The notes beneath the pieces were generated by a model that saw nothing but the letters and a program-made list of their open reading frames with translations, had not been told where the DNA came from and did not search any database. The translations under genes and the position numbers were made by a program. Below are positions 4,973-6,050 of a stretch of 6,050 bases of DNA, piece by piece; within the stretch, counting starts at the first letter, position 1, and every line of letters starts with the position of its first letter. Where the stretch lies: positions 1 through 6,050 of the forward strand of contig JAKASM010000026.1 in assembly GCA_021819045.1 (NCBI GenBank). Direction: 5' to 3'. The DNA is from Microcaldota archaeon. Its GTDB lineage: Archaea > Micrarchaeota > Micrarchaeia > Micrarchaeales > Micrarchaeaceae.

Positions 4973-5431
4973 ATGACCGATCAAGAAGACCTATATAATA
5001 CTCATTTCGTACACTGCGCAATTCCCGATATGGCAATAAGCGAAGCAGACACATCATGCACAATATGCGGAATCCCAACAAGCGTTCCAATAGGAGTACT
5101 CATTGATGACCGAAACATAGCCGCTCAAAAATCATTGGAGAAACCAGGTATAATATTTATTGCGGACTCTTCTGGAACGGCAATGGCATTCAAGGATGGT
5201 AAAACCATGCCGGCCAAAGGGAGTGGCTTTAAAATAGTCAAAGTTGGGGACGGAGTGAATGCGGCAAAGGCGCTAAGAATATTTGAAAACTCTATACCAT
5301 GCATAGAAGAAAAAGATACGAAAAAACTAGAGCTTTACACAAAACAGCTCAAGATTGCGATGTTCCTTACCAATTCAAAGAACATAGACAGTCTGAAAAA
5401 GGCACCAATATACAATACAAAAGGAATGTAA
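4973..5431 (+). CDS. 152-residue orphan protein coupled to fni
   Basis: I do not recognise this protein. It has no signal peptide or membrane helix. An N-terminal section holds H11, H14, C15 and a CxxC pair (C29, C32), followed by what looks like a small alpha/beta domain: strand VPIGVLIDD (38-46), strand GIIFIADSSG (59-68), strand FKIVKVGDG (86-94), helix NAAKALRIFEN (96-106). C110 and a Lys-rich helical C-terminus (115-131) follow. The Cys/His set could hold a metal, but four close ligands are not evident. ATG 4973 is preferred over TTG 4964 because of the TATA spacing and the absence of a ribosome-binding site. Its TAA (5429-5431) abuts the fni ATG, so the two are probably translated from one message, which hints at a role near isoprenoid synthesis; that is guilt by association only. 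Confidence 0.75.
   Translation: MTDQEDLYNTHFVHCAIPDMAISEADTSCTICGIPTSVPIGVLIDDRNIAAQKSLEKPGIIFIADSSGTAMAFKDGKTMPAKGSGFKIVKVGDGVNAAKALRIFENSIPCIEEKDTKKLELYTKQLKIAMFLTNSKNIDSLKKAPIYNTKGM
4991..5000 (-). promoter_or_regulatory. TATA box for the coiled-coil gene, inside the opposite gene
   Basis: On the minus strand this reads TATTATATAG, centred about 35-38 bases before ATG 4958. It overlaps codons 7-9 (Leu-Tyr-Asn) of the divergent 152-residue gene. With the box at 4935-4943 it forms an inverted pair (ATTATATA on each strand) centred near 4967, between the two start codons. Confidence 0.6.
5420..5425 (+). promoter_or_regulatory. Ribosome-binding site for fni within the upstream gene
   Basis: AAAGGA (5420-5425) ends 6 bases before the fni ATG (5432) and lies in the last codons of the upstream gene, whose stop codon touches the fni start. 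This arrangement favours translational coupling and fixes the fni start. It is the clearest Shine-Dalgarno-like site in the window, as expected for an internal operon gene lacking its own promoter. Confidence 0.5.
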
Positions 5432-6050
5432 ATGCCAGACGAGCAGGAAGCAAAGGCTACAGAAGACAGGAAAATACAGCACATAAACATAATTCTCAAC
5501 AAAGAGACAGGATACAGGGACAAGACAACAATGCTGGAATGCGTGCATGTGGAACCGCGCGGAGGACCCATATCCGCTAAAGAGGTAGACCTCTCTGCAG
5601 CATTTCTTGGGAAAATAGTTGCAGCCCCTATCTTTATTTCGGGGATGACAGGAGGGCATCCAGTGGCATTCCAGATAAATAAGAATATAGCTGAAGCAGC
5701 ATCTAAACTGGGCATACCCATGGGGGTGGGGAGCCAAAGAGCGATGTTGGAAAACCCATCTCTTGCTTATACCTATGATGTCAAAAAATACAGCCCAGAA
5801 CTTGTCTTGGTAGGAAATGTCGGAGCATCAAGGCTGCCCGCATACACCAACGAGCAAATAAATGGCATACTAGACTTTATAAAGGCGGATATGTTGGCCA
5901 TACATACAAACCCCGGGCAGGAGAGTGTGCAACCGGAGGGCGACCTTGACTTTAGGGGAATTCTAAAAAGGATAAAGGCGCTAAAGCCCGACATAGCACA
6001 GGGCATCATAGTCAAAGAGGTAGGCAACGGTATATCGAAAGAAATTGCAT
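5432..6050 (+). CDS. fni: Type 2 isopentenyl-diphosphate delta-isomerase, 3'-truncated by window
   Basis: This FMN- and NAD(P)H-dependent cytosolic enzyme interconverts isopentenyl and dimethylallyl diphosphate, supplying the primer for archaeal isoprenoid lipids made through the mevalonate route. The 206 residues present match the family in order: DRKIQHI near the start (R13, K14, H17, substrate and cofactor region); the EPRG loop after strand 1; ISGMTGG (69-75, FMN contact); GVGSQR (98-103); NVGAS (129-133); HTNPGQESVQPEGD (158-171), where Q163 and E164 correspond to the substrate/Mg-binding Gln-Glu pair; and VKEVGNGIS (194-202). Family members are usually about 350 residues, so roughly the last 40 percent lies beyond the edge. 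The start is the ATG directly after the upstream TAA, with a suitable ribosome-binding site. No missing key residue is seen in the visible part. Confidence 0.95.
   Translation, partial: MPDEQEAKATEDRKIQHINIILNKETGYRDKTTMLECVHVEPRGGPISAKEVDLSAAFLGKIVAAPIFISGMTGGHPVAFQINKNIAEAASKLGIPMGVGSQRAMLENPSLAYTYDVKKYSPELVLVGNVGASRLPAYTNEQINGILDFIKADMLAIHTNPGQESVQPEGDLDFRGILKRIKALKPDIAQGIIVKEVGNGISKEIA

Noticed and set aside
4959..5090. N-terminal extension of the coiled-coil gene up to ATG 5090
   Set aside because: It would cover the start and promoter of the divergent gene and add a Cys/Arg/Leu-rich stretch unlike the rest; ATG 4958 has well-placed promoter support.
5335..5721. Minus-strand frames opposite the fni start (5335-5721, 5375-5737)
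   Set aside because: They are antisense to a gene with unmistakable type 2 isomerase motifs, and their translations show nothing recognisable.

Overview
The window looks archaeal. Several genes have an AT-rich TATA-like box centred about 33 bases before the start codon and little or no Shine-Dalgarno sequence, which suggests leaderless or nearly leaderless transcripts. The 3' end carries a type 2 isopentenyl-diphosphate isomerase gene. ATA is a very common Ile codon and AGG/AGA dominate Arg. The surface proteins are rich in Ser, Thr and N-glycosylation sequons and almost lack acidic residues, which would suit an acidophile. A small-genome acidophilic archaeon of the Micrarchaeota/ARMAN kind is my best guess, but that is inference: no rRNA or taxonomic marker is present.

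Layout. Bases 1-235 hold no gene I can assign firmly. They contain a perfect 20-bp palindrome, an 8-bp stem-loop and a further hairpin whose loop is complementary to the loop of the first, so this is either a structured RNA or a dense regulatory region, with a gene fragment running off the left edge. From 273 to 3696 there are five consecutive plus-strand genes, all for membrane or surface proteins: an N-terminally anchored, glycosylation-prone protein with a DUF4382-like domain; a small signal-peptide-plus-two-helix protein; a ten-helix EamA/DMT-type transporter; a C-terminally anchored Ig-like surface protein with a Thr/Ala/Pro stalk; and a 58-residue two-helix protein with an internal duplication.

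From 3702 to 4958 the minus strand encodes a 418-residue coiled-coil protein of unknown role, ending five bases from the last plus-strand gene. Its start is only 14 bases from the start of a divergent plus-strand gene (4973-5431, 152 residues, unrecognised), and each gene's TATA box lies inside the other's first codons. The 152-residue gene ends exactly where fni begins (5432, cut by the window edge), so the two are probably co-transcribed and translationally coupled.

How they may work together: fni supplies dimethylallyl diphosphate for archaeal isoprenoid lipids, and the 152-residue protein may be tied to that pathway by linkage only. The 273-3696 block looks like a cell-envelope cassette. 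The best candidates for something undescribed are the 58-residue duplicated membrane protein, the dual-coding divergent promoter, the orphan coupled to fni and the structured 5' region.
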